Shown here: positions 29,274 to 37,681 of the stretch, piece after piece
Numbering within the stretch: position 1 is the stretch's first letter
Layout: every line of letters begins with the position of its first letter
DNA from: Candidatus Venteria ishoeyi
GTDB taxonomy: Bacteria; Pseudomonadota; Gammaproteobacteria; Beggiatoales; Beggiatoaceae
Length of the DNA stretch: 64,000 nucleotides
Direction: 5' to 3'
Assembly (NCBI RefSeq): GCF_030378065.1
Contig: NZ_JAUCGJ010000003.1
Coordinates: forward strand, 1 to 64,000
Notes under the pieces: model-generated
Seen by the model: the letters and a program-made list of their open reading frames with translations, nothing else
What the model was told of the DNA's origin: nothing
Databases searched by the model: none
Program-made: the position numbers and the translations under genes

Positions 29274-30614
29274 TTATGATCGCTGTAAATGGTTTAAATC
29301 TTCTTGGATTTGTCCACTATGCAAAACATAAATATCTGCGGGCAAGGCTTCTAAAATAGTATCTGGTGGACAAATAATTAAACCTAGTAAAGGGATGTTC
29401 AGTGCGTGTAAGCACTGAATTAAATTTTTACGTGCATCATCCCAACCTAATAAAATGCAAATACAACCACTTAAGATATTGGCATGTTCCGTGACTAAAG
29501 GTTTAAGTTCTTTGATAGTTTTACGTGATTCCGGTTGTACACAGGCCAGAATTTCCAACATTTTATCGAGATGCTGCAAACCGCGTCCACTGGTAAAACA
29601 ATACGCCTGATCACCGACCAGCATCATATCCAGTAAGGTATCCTGCGTGGTCATATTCGATACAAAAGAAGCTGCCACAGAAACCGCGTCTTCAAATATA
29701 TCACCACCACCTTCCGGGTGAAATGTATCCAATATCAAACCGTGGCGTACAAAAAACTCATCCTGATATTCTTTAACAATGGGTTTGCCTTGTCTGGCCC
29801 AGCTTTTCCAATGAATATTACGCAGAGGATCACCGGGACGGTATTCGCGCAGGGCAAAAAACTCCATGGCATCTCCAACTGACATAGCGAGGTTTACACC
29901 ACCCGGTTGATATTTACGGGTACCGGGCAGCTGTACATCAGGTGCCTGATATAAACGCGGTAAAATTAACAAACGTTGTTTCTGCTCATTTTTATATAAT
30001 GCGCGAAATAAATTCATGCTGTCGCTTTTGGCGATAATCAATGCTTGTAAATCAATAAATCCACGACGATGCGGATACAGGGTTAAGGGTATTTTGTGCC
30101 ATTGTTTTGGCAGTAATGTTGGCAAAATCTGCCAATCACAGGAAAAACCGCGCTGCTGACGAATCCAGATCAGCCAGCGGGGGTAGCCTACGTAGCGATC
30201 AAAACGATTACGGTAGTGATCCCCTGGTTCTTTAAATTGTTGAAATTGGCTAAAGCGTAAATGCCGGGTTTGCGCTTCTTCACGCACAACCAGATTTAAG
30301 CAAGGTGCTTTGCTGTGTTGTTTGATGTGTAATTGATAATGCACCGGCTCACCTACCGTGCCAAAACGGGGTAATTGGCGATGCAGTTCAAAGCGACTGC
30401 GAAAAAATAAGCTGCTGAACATAGCCAATAGCAGCAAGGCGAGGGCGAAGGCAAAAATTTGATAAGCAAAGGTTTTGCGCGTGTCAATACCAAATACAGC
30501 ACCCGCAATCGCAACGCCGAAAATCAACATGCCCAGCGGTGTAAAACGTTGCCGGAACCAGCGATCAACGCGGTATACCGTACGAAAATTATAAAATAAC
30601 AGACGCCGTAACAT
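29274..30614 (-). CDS. DUF58 domain-containing membrane protein
   Basis: 446 residues. Two N-terminal membrane helices (about 28-45 and 52-70) precede a cytoplasmic region with the DUF58 signature GDPLRNIHWKSWARQGKPIV near residue 265, followed by a VWA-like fold (GLILDTFHPEGGG). DUF58 proteins typically occur with MoxR AAA ATPases and VWA or transglutaminase proteins and may act in assembly of envelope complexes. Here the ATPase partner is missing. It starts only 2 bp after the response-regulator gene, so it is probably in the operon of the two-component pair. Confidence 0.85.
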   Translation of the reverse strand: MLRRLLFYNFRTVYRVDRWFRQRFTPLGMLIFGVAIAGAVFGIDTRKTFAYQIFAFALALLLLAMFSSLFFRSRFELHRQLPRFGTVGEPVHYQLHIKQHSKAPCLNLVVREEAQTRHLRFSQFQQFKEPGDHYRNRFDRYVGYPRWLIWIRQQRGFSCDWQILPTLLPKQWHKIPLTLYPHRRGFIDLQALIIAKSDSMNLFRALYKNEQKQRLLILPRLYQAPDVQLPGTRKYQPGGVNLAMSVGDAMEFFALREYRPGDPLRNIHWKSWARQGKPIVKEYQDEFFVRHGLILDTFHPEGGGDIFEDAVSVAASFVSNMTTQDTLLDMMLVGDQAYCFTSGRGLQHLDKMLEILACVQPESRKTIKELKPLVTEHANILSGCICILLGWDDARKNLIQCLHALNIPLLGLIICPPDTILEALPADIYVLHSGQIQEDLNHLQRS

Positions 30615-30616
30615 AA

Positions 30617-31198
30617 TCAGGACAAGGCAATACGCACCAACTCCGATAAGGATTTTACTTGTAATTTTTCCATCAGATTCGCGCGATGTCCTTCAACGGT
30701 ACGAATGCTGATACCCAATTCATGCGCAATAACCTTATTGAGTTTACCATCAACCAGTAATTCAAAAACCTGACGCTCACGTTTGGTGAGTAAAGCCAGG
30801 CGTTCATTTTTCTGTTGACCACTACGGGTTTGCTGACTGAGCAACAGACATTCCTGTATGCGCAGGATTAATAATTCAGCATCAAAAGGCTTTTCAATAA
30901 AATCAATCGCACCTGCGCGCATGGCACGCACTGCCATGGGTACATCGGCATGACCGGTGATAATCAGTATCGGAATATCAATTTGCCGTTGTTGCAATTC
31001 CTGTTGCAATTCCAGGCCATCCATGCCGGGCAGACGCACATCCAGAATCAAACAACCAGCCTGCTCGGGTTCAATTGCCGATAAAAAGCTGTCTGCTTCT
31101 GGAAAAGTCTGGGTTTGCATCCCCACAGCACTCATTAATAGTGATAATGAATCACAAATAGCGGGATCATCATCGACAATATAAACTATTTTATTCAT
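30617..31198 (-). CDS. FixJ/TtrR-type response regulator
   Basis: 193 residues from MNKIVYIVDDD; an ATG four codons earlier is also possible. The receiver domain has the acidic pocket DDD at 9-11, phosphoacceptor D53 in LILDVRLPGMDG, the Thr of LIITGH, and Lys in FIEKPFD. The C-terminal LuxR-type helix-turn-helix (LTKRERQVFELLVDGKLNKV, GISIRTVEGHRANLMEKL) binds DNA as a dimer after phosphorylation. The gene overlaps the sensor-kinase stop, so the pair is translationally coupled. Its regulon is unknown; the downstream DUF58 gene is in the same transcript. Confidence 0.92.
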   Translation of the reverse strand: MNKIVYIVDDDPAICDSLSLLMSAVGMQTQTFPEADSFLSAIEPEQAGCLILDVRLPGMDGLELQQELQQRQIDIPILIITGHADVPMAVRAMRAGAIDFIEKPFDAELLILRIQECLLLSQQTRSGQQKNERLALLTKRERQVFELLVDGKLNKVIAHELGISIRTVEGHRANLMEKLQVKSLSELVRIALS

Positions 31199-33806
31199 CG
31201 CTAAGCTCATTATCTACCGGTTTGACCGGTAAGCTGAAATAAAAAGTGGTACCACCTTGGGCATTGGGTTTTGCCCATAACTGACCTTCGTGCGCCTTGG
31301 CAATCGATAAACCAATCGACAAACCCAAACCCACACCATGTTTTTTGGTTGTAAAAAAGGAGGTAAAAGCCTGCTCAATCGCTTCTTTAGAAAGTCCAGG
31401 CCCGGTATCGGCAATTGTAATTAAAAGCTGATTATCATTGGTTAACTGCGTGCCAATAGTCAATAAACGCGAAGATTTAGGAATCGCATCCATCGCTTCA
31501 ATCGCATTATGCGCCACATTAAGCAACACTTGTTCTAACAAAATTTTATCCGCCAGAATCAACGGTAATTTCTCAGCCAAACGCAAGGCAAGACGGACTT
31601 CATGCCACTGTGCTTCTACCGAGATCAGATTCACCGCTTCATCCACCAATACATTGATATGCAACTTGGCTTTGTGCAACTTGCTACCCTGGCTGAGGCT
31701 GCGCAGGTGACGAATAATCTCGCCCGCACGCTGTGCTTCGCTGTTAATCTTGTCCAGCACTTCATAAACTTGTACTTTTTCCTGTTTATCATCATTGCCT
31801 GGCAGCGGGATTTGTTTAACCAGGTGTTTGCAGGCAATACTGTAGGTCGCAATTGCCGTCAGTGGTTGATTTAGCTGATGTGCAATCTGGGTTGCCATCT
31901 CGCCCATCACACTGAGTCTTGAAGTATGCGCCAGTTTTTCCATATATTGCCGTTCCAGGGCTTCAATGCGTTTACGTTCGGTAATTTCGCCTTGTAAGCG
32001 GTAGTTGAGTGTTTGTAATTCTGCGGTGCGCTGGTGTACCAGTTGTTCTAAATGTTCACGATGTTCAAACAGCTCTGTTGTCGCTTGTTTATGTTCCGTA
32101 ATATCGATTGCCACGCAAATCAAACCTGAAACAGCTTGCTTACCGTCATTACGCTTATCCTCATAAGTCGGCTCAACTATCCAATCATAAAAACGAGTTT
32201 GCTCATTGACAGATAAAGGAATTTCCTGACGTGCACTCAGATGGGTTGTCAACACACGCTGCTTGATTGAAGTCAGTTGCATGGCTGCTTTTGCCGGCAA
32301 CAACTCGTCATCGGTTTTGCCAAATGCTTGCGCCAACACAGGTGGCGCATTATATAACCATTGGTAACGCAAGTCATAATCATGACAGAATACGGCAATC
32401 TTGGAATATTTCAAAGCCGCCCGAAACCGGGCTTCACTTTTTTGCAGCGCAGATTGACTTTCTTCCAGTGCCAGCATAGATTGCTTGAGTGCATGCGTAC
32501 GCTCAGTCACCCGCTGTTCCAGGGTATAAAAAATTTCCTGCAACTGCCGTGTCATACGCCGGAAAGCACTGGATAACTGCTGTACTTCGCTGATGCGGCT
32601 GTCTGGAAAATACTGCCCCCATTGTACATGAGAAATACGTGAAGTCGTTTCACTCAGTACGGTAATCGGTTGAATAATAATGCGTGTCAGCATCCAACCC
32701 AGCAATAATAGCAGTAGTAATCCAGCAATGAGTAACCAACTGCTGAGTTCAAAATAATTATGTTTGTATTGAATAAAATCAGCTTCTTTTAAAACCACGA
32801 CAATGAGCCACTGCAAACCCAGCGGTTCCTGAAACGGGGTAACCTGAATAAAAATACGTTCATCACCTAACATAAAATCTGTTTTATGGCAGAATTCAAG
32901 TTCTTTCAGATCACCGCCAAGGTTCCCAAAAAGATGTTTAGTCGCATGGCTTAATAAATGTTCATCACTGTCTAAGGCGGCAACGCGTTGCAGGTGAGAG
33001 ATACTGGAACCCGGCATCAGTCCTGCTGAAGTACGGCTTTGCCGTATAAATGCGGTATTTTGTCTGGAAGAGGCCACCAGAAAACCTTCTTCATCAATTA
33101 AAAATGTCATGCCTGAACGATCCGCATCCAGTTCACTAAGCATCTCGTTAAGCTCAGATAAAGCCAGTTCTGCCCGCAATACCCCTTGGCGCTGTCGGTT
33201 GTTATCCATCACCACACGACTCAATGCCATTCTAATTTCAGAATGCTGGTTTGCAGGGGTTTCTGCCGCAGCATAAAACGGACTCCAGGCATTGTGTTCT
33301 TGTTGCATGGCAATTTGATACCAATTTTGCTGACGCACATCGGTTTGGGCTTCAATTTCTACAAATGCCTGACAGTCCAGCGAAAACATCTGTTTTGCAA
33401 TATCGGGGCTGGCAATAACCCGCTTGGTACCATCAGCATGTTTACGCACCAGTATCTGTTGCCCTGTAACAAACCCAAAACCAATCGCATTTAAGGTGGG
33501 ATATAGATCCATTTGCAGACAAAAGTAGTTGACCAGTTCTGCGGGATCGCGAGCATCCAGCCACTGATGTTCAAACGCATTCAGCGCATTTTGGTTAGCC
33601 AGCCAGGGGGTGTGGATGTATTGCTGTAAATAGTCTTTAATGCGGGTGGTGATTTCAGCGCGCAGCTCCATGGTCATGCGCTCAGTATTTTCCTTTTCAT
33701 GACGCTCAGACAAATAATCACTGAGCCATATGCTAAACAGGATAAATAGCATAAACGGTACTGCAAGCGCAGTATGCAAGGAAATTGGGAAAAAACGCTG
33801 GAACAC
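31191..33806 (-). CDS. sensor histidine kinase (Cache-HAMP-PAS-HisKA-HATPase)
   Basis: 871 residues. Membrane helix about 11-30, a large periplasmic sensor region (about 40-350) of the Cache type, second helix about 355-377, HAMP with GRISEVQQL-like region (about 380-430), coiled coil, a PAS domain (about 465-580), coiled coil with HREHLEQLVHQRTAEL. The kinase core has MGEMATQIAHQLNQPLTAIAT (the phosphorylated His in AHQLNQPL, typical of the FixL/DctB/TtrS class) and the ATP-binding boxes LLNVAHNAIEAMD, IADTGPGLS and GVGLGLSIGLSIAKAHEG. It signals to the coupled FixJ-like regulator. The ligand is unknown. Confidence 0.92.
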   Translation of the reverse strand: MFQRFFPISLHTALAVPFMLFILFSIWLSDYLSERHEKENTERMTMELRAEITTRIKDYLQQYIHTPWLANQNALNAFEHQWLDARDPAELVNYFCLQMDLYPTLNAIGFGFVTGQQILVRKHADGTKRVIASPDIAKQMFSLDCQAFVEIEAQTDVRQQNWYQIAMQQEHNAWSPFYAAAETPANQHSEIRMALSRVVMDNNRQRQGVLRAELALSELNEMLSELDADRSGMTFLIDEEGFLVASSRQNTAFIRQSRTSAGLMPGSSISHLQRVAALDSDEHLLSHATKHLFGNLGGDLKELEFCHKTDFMLGDERIFIQVTPFQEPLGLQWLIVVVLKEADFIQYKHNYFELSSWLLIAGLLLLLLLGWMLTRIIIQPITVLSETTSRISHVQWGQYFPDSRISEVQQLSSAFRRMTRQLQEIFYTLEQRVTERTHALKQSMLALEESQSALQKSEARFRAALKYSKIAVFCHDYDLRYQWLYNAPPVLAQAFGKTDDELLPAKAAMQLTSIKQRVLTTHLSARQEIPLSVNEQTRFYDWIVEPTYEDKRNDGKQAVSGLICVAIDITEHKQATTELFEHREHLEQLVHQRTAELQTLNYRLQGEITERKRIEALERQYMEKLAHTSRLSVMGEMATQIAHQLNQPLTAIATYSIACKHLVKQIPLPGNDDKQEKVQVYEVLDKINSEAQRAGEIIRHLRSLSQGSKLHKAKLHINVLVDEAVNLISVEAQWHEVRLALRLAEKLPLILADKILLEQVLLNVAHNAIEAMDAIPKSSRLLTIGTQLTNDNQLLITIADTGPGLSKEAIEQAFTSFFTTKKHGVGLGLSIGLSIAKAHEGQLWAKPNAQGGTTFYFSLPVKPVDNELSDE

Positions 33807-33893
33807 AGTTAATCCGAAAGTTAATTAGAAGTTACGCAAAAGTTTCTTTTTTGCACTTTGAGGCACAAAAAAACTGCTTTTGCTCCACACTGT

Positions 33894-33923
33894 TTTTTAT
33901 CCAGCCCGTTTTTATCCAGCCCG
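33894..33923. repeat. 15-bp tandem direct repeat
   Basis: TTTTTATCCAGCCCG occurs twice back to back in the 432-bp gap 33807-34238. Function unknown. The right half of the gap holds the NtrC and sigma-54 sites listed separately. Confidence 0.5.
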
Positions 33924-34046
33924 GGTAAAGTACTAACTCAGGTTATTTCAGAGTGTAGCACGTTTATGTTTAGCCACACGAGATGACCATATATCAGGAT
34001 ATGGCGTCATGATTGAATTTAGTGCGTGCTATTACACCGTGCAAAC

Positions 34047-34061
34047 GCACTATATTGGTGC
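34047..34061 (+). promoter_or_regulatory. NtrC binding site
   Basis: GCAC-TATAT-TGGTGC is an exact match to the NtrC enhancer consensus GCACN5TGGTGC. It lies about 105-120 bp upstream of the predicted start of transcription, the usual enhancer distance. A neighbouring CACCGTGCA (34035-34043) is a possible weak second half-site. Confidence 0.7.
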
Positions 34062-34137
34062 GCAAAAATACGATATGGTTTATTATAAATAATTGCAAAA
34101 ACATGTAATAAATTGATTTTATTAAAAATTGATTCAT

Positions 34138-34153
34138 TGGCACAGTTATTGTC
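34138..34153 (+). promoter_or_regulatory. sigma-54 promoter of the OMP-glnK-amtB operon
   Basis: TGGCAC-AGTTA-TTGTC fits the -24/-12 consensus TGGCACN5TTGCW with one mismatch (T for C in the -12 GC). Transcription should start near 34165, leaving a leader of about 75 bases. Together with the NtrC site this predicts induction under nitrogen limitation. Confidence 0.65.
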
Positions 34154-34238
34154 ATTAGATTGAGCATCGCAGGAAAAGTACAGACGTTTTGCACAATATG
34201 TGTACTTATTTATTTTTTATGTTTAAGGAGAATTATCA

Positions 34239-34943
34239 ATGTATTTGAAATCAGCCATGGCTTTAGCCTTAGTCAGCAGCTTATCCAGTGTACAAGCCGC
34301 AGAAAAAACCAACGGCATGGAAATCAGTGCCAATGTGAGCATGGCCAGTGATTATGTCTGGCGCGGTTTTAGTCAGACTTATAAAAAACCCGCTATCCAG
34401 GGGGGCTTGGATTTGGTACATGACAGCGGTTTATATGTGGGTACCTGGGCATCTAACGTGCGTTTTGTTCCTGATGGCGCAGTATCAGATGGCGCGCAGG
34501 TGGAATGGGATACTTATTTAGGTTACAGCACTGAATTCAAAAATGGCATGGGTCTGGATATGGGTTATAACCATTACTTTTACCCAGGTGCCAATAGTGA
34601 ACGGAATTATGATTTTGGAGAATTCTATGTCAAAGGTAGTTACAGCTTTTTAACCCTGTCTTATAACTATTCACCAGAATTTTTTGGCAATAGCGGCAAA
34701 GCCCATTATGTTGGTCTTGGTGCAGAATATGGCTTGCCTTATGACATTACCTTGAGTGGTGCGGTGGGTCGGCAGAACTTAAAAGGTGACGGTGATTACA
34801 CTGACTGGAGCATTGGACTGGGTAAATCATTTTTTGGTTTGGATTTCAGTCTGGCTTATGTGGATACCAATATCAAAGATGCCGATGATGCCGACGATCT
34901 GGCAGCCGCGCGCGCTGTTTTCAGTGTTGGTAAAACCTTTTAA
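34239..34943 (+). CDS. TorF/TIGR02001-family outer-membrane beta-barrel protein
   Basis: 234 residues with signal peptide (MYLKSAMALALVSSLSSVQA) and a mature beta-barrel. ANVSMASDYVWRGFSQTYKKP is the TIGR02001 (Gcw_chp) start signature; SVGKTF at the C-terminus ends in Phe, as outer-membrane barrels require. Aromatic-rich alternating strands run through the protein. This family is repeatedly found upstream of PII and amtB genes, as here, and may be a porin for ammonium or small nitrogen compounds, though this is inferred from context. TAAGGAG precedes the ATG. It is the first gene of the NtrC/sigma-54 operon. Confidence 0.88.
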   Translation: MYLKSAMALALVSSLSSVQAAEKTNGMEISANVSMASDYVWRGFSQTYKKPAIQGGLDLVHDSGLYVGTWASNVRFVPDGAVSDGAQVEWDTYLGYSTEFKNGMGLDMGYNHYFYPGANSERNYDFGEFYVKGSYSFLTLSYNYSPEFFGNSGKAHYVGLGAEYGLPYDITLSGAVGRQNLKGDGDYTDWSIGLGKSFFGLDFSLAYVDTNIKDADDADDLAAARAVFSVGKTF

Positions 34944-34962
34944 TACAGCGTACAAGGAATAA

Positions 34963-35307
<345 letters not shown>

Positions 35308-35323
35308 CAAAAGGTGAGATACG

Positions 35324-36631
35324 ATGAATATGAAAAATATGAAAAGACCGCTGCAAATCGCAACCGGTTTATTCACATTGCTGCCAGCAATGGCTTTTGC
35401 CGAAGATAAACTCAGTGCAGGGGATACCGCCTGGATGCTGGTTGCCACCGCTTTGGTCTTATTTATGACGCTGCCGGGACTGGCCTTGTTTTATGGCGGC
35501 ATGGTACGCAGTAAAAACGTGTTATCGGTTTTGATGCAATGTTTTGCAATTACTGCCATGATGAGTATTTTATGGGTAGTTTATGGTTACAGCCTGGCAT
35601 TTTCCGACGGTGGTGACATGAATGCCTGGATTGGAGGGCTGGATAAAATGTTTCTGGCTGGCATCACCCCGGATACAGTTAGCGGCACAATTCCTGAGTA
35701 CCTGTTCCTGACTTTTCAGATGACCTTTTTCATTATCACCCCGGCCTTGATGGTGGGCGCATTTGCTGAACGCATGAAATTCTCCTCCATGATGGTTTTC
35801 ATGGCGCTGTGGGGCACTATCGTTTATGCGCCAGTTTGTCATTGGGTCTGGGGCGGCGGCTGGATGAGTGCTGACGGCGTGCTGGATTTTGCCGGTGGTA
35901 CGGTAGTACATATTAATGCCGGGGTTGCCGGTCTGGTTGCGGCGATAATGCTGGGTAAACGTAAAGGTTATCCGACTACGGCGATGCCGCCACATAACTT
36001 AGGTTTAACTGTGATTGGTGCTTCCATGCTGTGGGTCGGTTGGTTTGGCTTTAATGCCGGTAGTGAGTTAGCGGCTGATGGCATTGCTGCTTCCGCGATG
36101 CTGGTCACACAAATTGCAACCGCAGCAGCGGCTTTAGGTTGGTTATTTATTGAATGGCTCAATCATGGCAAACCCAGTGTTTTAGGTATTGTTTCCGGTG
36201 CGGTTGCAGGTCTGGTTGCGATTACCCCGGCATGTGGTTCCGTTGGCCCTATGGGTGCTATCGCCATTGGCTTCAGTGCGGGTATCATCAGCTTCTTTGC
36301 CGCAACCAAGCTGAAATACATGCTGGGTTATGATGACTCACTGGATGTATTCGGTGTTCATGCCGCAGCAGGTATTGTCGGTGCGATTCTGGTTGGCGTG
36401 TTTGCAGCACCAAGTTTAGGTGGTTTGGGTTTTGGCGGCGACAACACTACCATTGCGGCACAAGTTGGCATACAAACTGTCAGCGTGCTTGCCACCATCG
36501 CTTATACCGCAGTGATCAGTTATATCCTGCTGAAAATTATTGATCTAGTGATGGGTCTGCGGGTTAGTGAAGAAGACGAAGTGAAAGGTCTTGATATGGC
36601 ACTACACGACGAACGTGGTTACATACTGTAA
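35324..36631 (+). CDS. amtB: ammonium transporter AmtB
   Basis: 435 residues with a cleavable signal (ending AMAFA) and eleven predicted helices. Family signatures are the D-x-A-W-M-L-V-x-T-A start (GDTAWMLVATALVLFM), PGLALFYGGMVRSKN, the first pore His in VCHWVWGGGWM and the second in DVFGVHAAAGIVG. AmtB moves ammonium across the inner membrane as a trimer and is gated by GlnK. Transcribed with glnK from the sigma-54 promoter and closed by a strong terminator. Confidence 0.97.
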   Translation: MNMKNMKRPLQIATGLFTLLPAMAFAEDKLSAGDTAWMLVATALVLFMTLPGLALFYGGMVRSKNVLSVLMQCFAITAMMSILWVVYGYSLAFSDGGDMNAWIGGLDKMFLAGITPDTVSGTIPEYLFLTFQMTFFIITPALMVGAFAERMKFSSMMVFMALWGTIVYAPVCHWVWGGGWMSADGVLDFAGGTVVHINAGVAGLVAAIMLGKRKGYPTTAMPPHNLGLTVIGASMLWVGWFGFNAGSELAADGIAASAMLVTQIATAAAALGWLFIEWLNHGKPSVLGIVSGAVAGLVAITPACGSVGPMGAIAIGFSAGIISFFAATKLKYMLGYDDSLDVFGVHAAAGIVGAILVGVFAAPSLGGLGFGGDNTTIAAQVGIQTVSVLATIAYTAVISYILLKIIDLVMGLRVSEEDEVKGLDMALHDERGYIL

Positions 36632-36692
36632 AATTCTCACGCCTTAACTCGGGCTAAATTATATTTTCCTGGCTATGCCATGCGTAGAAATT

Positions 36693-36726
36693 GCGGGTAT
36701 CTTTCATAGATACCCGCTTTTTTTTT
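36693..36726 (+). terminator. intrinsic terminator after amtB
   Basis: GCGGGTATCT and AGATACCCGC form a perfect 10-bp stem around TTCAT, followed by nine T residues. Confidence 0.92.
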
Positions 36727-36759
36727 ACTACTTTTTAATACAAAATTTTTTGACAGAAG

Positions 36760-36777
36760 TTGTCTGAGCGTAGACAA
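36760..36777. promoter_or_regulatory. palindromic candidate operator upstream of an OmpR-type regulator
   Basis: TTGTCT-GAGCGT-AGACAA is a perfect 6-6-6 inverted repeat about 120 bp upstream of the regulator gene. It could be an autoregulatory operator; no family is assigned. Confidence 0.35.
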
Positions 36778-36844
36778 TTTGTTACAAAAATCTAAGCAAT
36801 CCGAGTTCGAGATGAGATTTTTTATCCAAAATACTTAAACCTGT

Positions 36845-36889
36845 AAATACTATCAATAACTTGGCATGAGGTAAAAACAGTTTTCAGCC
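36845..36889 (+). repeat. 41-bp dispersed repeat, copy R3
   Basis: TACTATCAATAACTT, TGAGGTA and TTTTCAGC match R2 (27862) gaplessly. It ends about 10 bp upstream of the first possible start codon of the following regulator and so forms its leader. Confidence 0.6.
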
Positions 36890-36898
36890 GTATAGCAA

Positions 36899-37669
36899 AT
36901 GAAAGAAGCTCGCACCAAATTCAAATTAAATAACAAGAAAATGGACAAGATGACACAGGAAAGCACTGTAAAAATATTAATTGTTGATGACACGGAAGAT
37001 GGTAGCGCAATTCAGCATTATCTTCAGTTCGCAAGTTTTAACACTGACTGGGTACGCAATTGTCAAGAAATGGAAAATTATCTGAGAAAGTATCAGGTTG
37101 ATCTGATTATTCTCGATGTGCATTTGCCTGACGGCAACGGCTTAAGCCTGGTTGAAAAATTACGTGCCTATCATCAAAAACCCATTATCCTCATATCTGC
37201 GGTATTCGTAGAAGAAATTGATCGCGTGGTTGGGCTGGAGTTAGGTGCTGATGATTATCTGATAAAACCACTCTCATTTTTAGAATTAAAAGCCAGAATC
37301 AATGCCATTTTTCGTCGCTATCAAAAACAAGTCGATATCCAGATTCAAGCTGAAATACAAGAAACTTTTCACTTTGGTGATTATGTTTTTAATGTGAGTC
37401 AGTATCGTCTGCATTACCAAAACAATGAGATTTCTTTGACAAATACAGAATACAAATTACTCACAGCATTCGTTACCCATGCCAATCAAACCTTAAACCG
37501 AGAATGGCTGACTAACTATTGTAAAATCAGTCTGGAAGACCATAAAACGGCACGCGCGATTGATGTTAATATCAGTCGCCTGCGCAGAAAAATTCAACTC
37601 AGTGATAAAATTCCCCCTTGTATCCGCAGTGTACGCAAACAAGGTTATCGTTTCATTCCCACTCCTTAA
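36899..37669 (+). CDS. OmpR/PhoB-family response regulator
   Basis: 256 residues as read from 36899. The start is uncertain: in-frame ATGs at 36941 and 36950 give a protein beginning close to the receiver domain (VKILIVDDTEDG), which is more usual, and none has a clear ribosome binding site. Phosphoacceptor D73 lies in LIILDVHLPDGNG, followed by LISAVF and YLIKPLS. The C-terminal winged helix has NEISLTNTEYKLLTAFV, TARAIDVNISRLRRKI and IRSVRKQGYRF. No kinase is adjacent, so it is an orphan in this window. It ends 12 bp before purD; the two may be co-transcribed. Confidence 0.88.
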   Translation: MKEARTKFKLNNKKMDKMTQESTVKILIVDDTEDGSAIQHYLQFASFNTDWVRNCQEMENYLRKYQVDLIILDVHLPDGNGLSLVEKLRAYHQKPIILISAVFVEEIDRVVGLELGADDYLIKPLSFLELKARINAIFRRYQKQVDIQIQAEIQETFHFGDYVFNVSQYRLHYQNNEISLTNTEYKLLTAFVTHANQTLNREWLTNYCKISLEDHKTARAIDVNISRLRRKIQLSDKIPPCIRSVRKQGYRFIPTP

Positions 37670-37681
37670 GTAAAAGTTCCT

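Noticed and set aside
34021-34043. Second NtrC site
   Set aside because: GTGC and CACCGTGCA elements do not have the required N5 spacing; only the site at 34047-34061 is exact.
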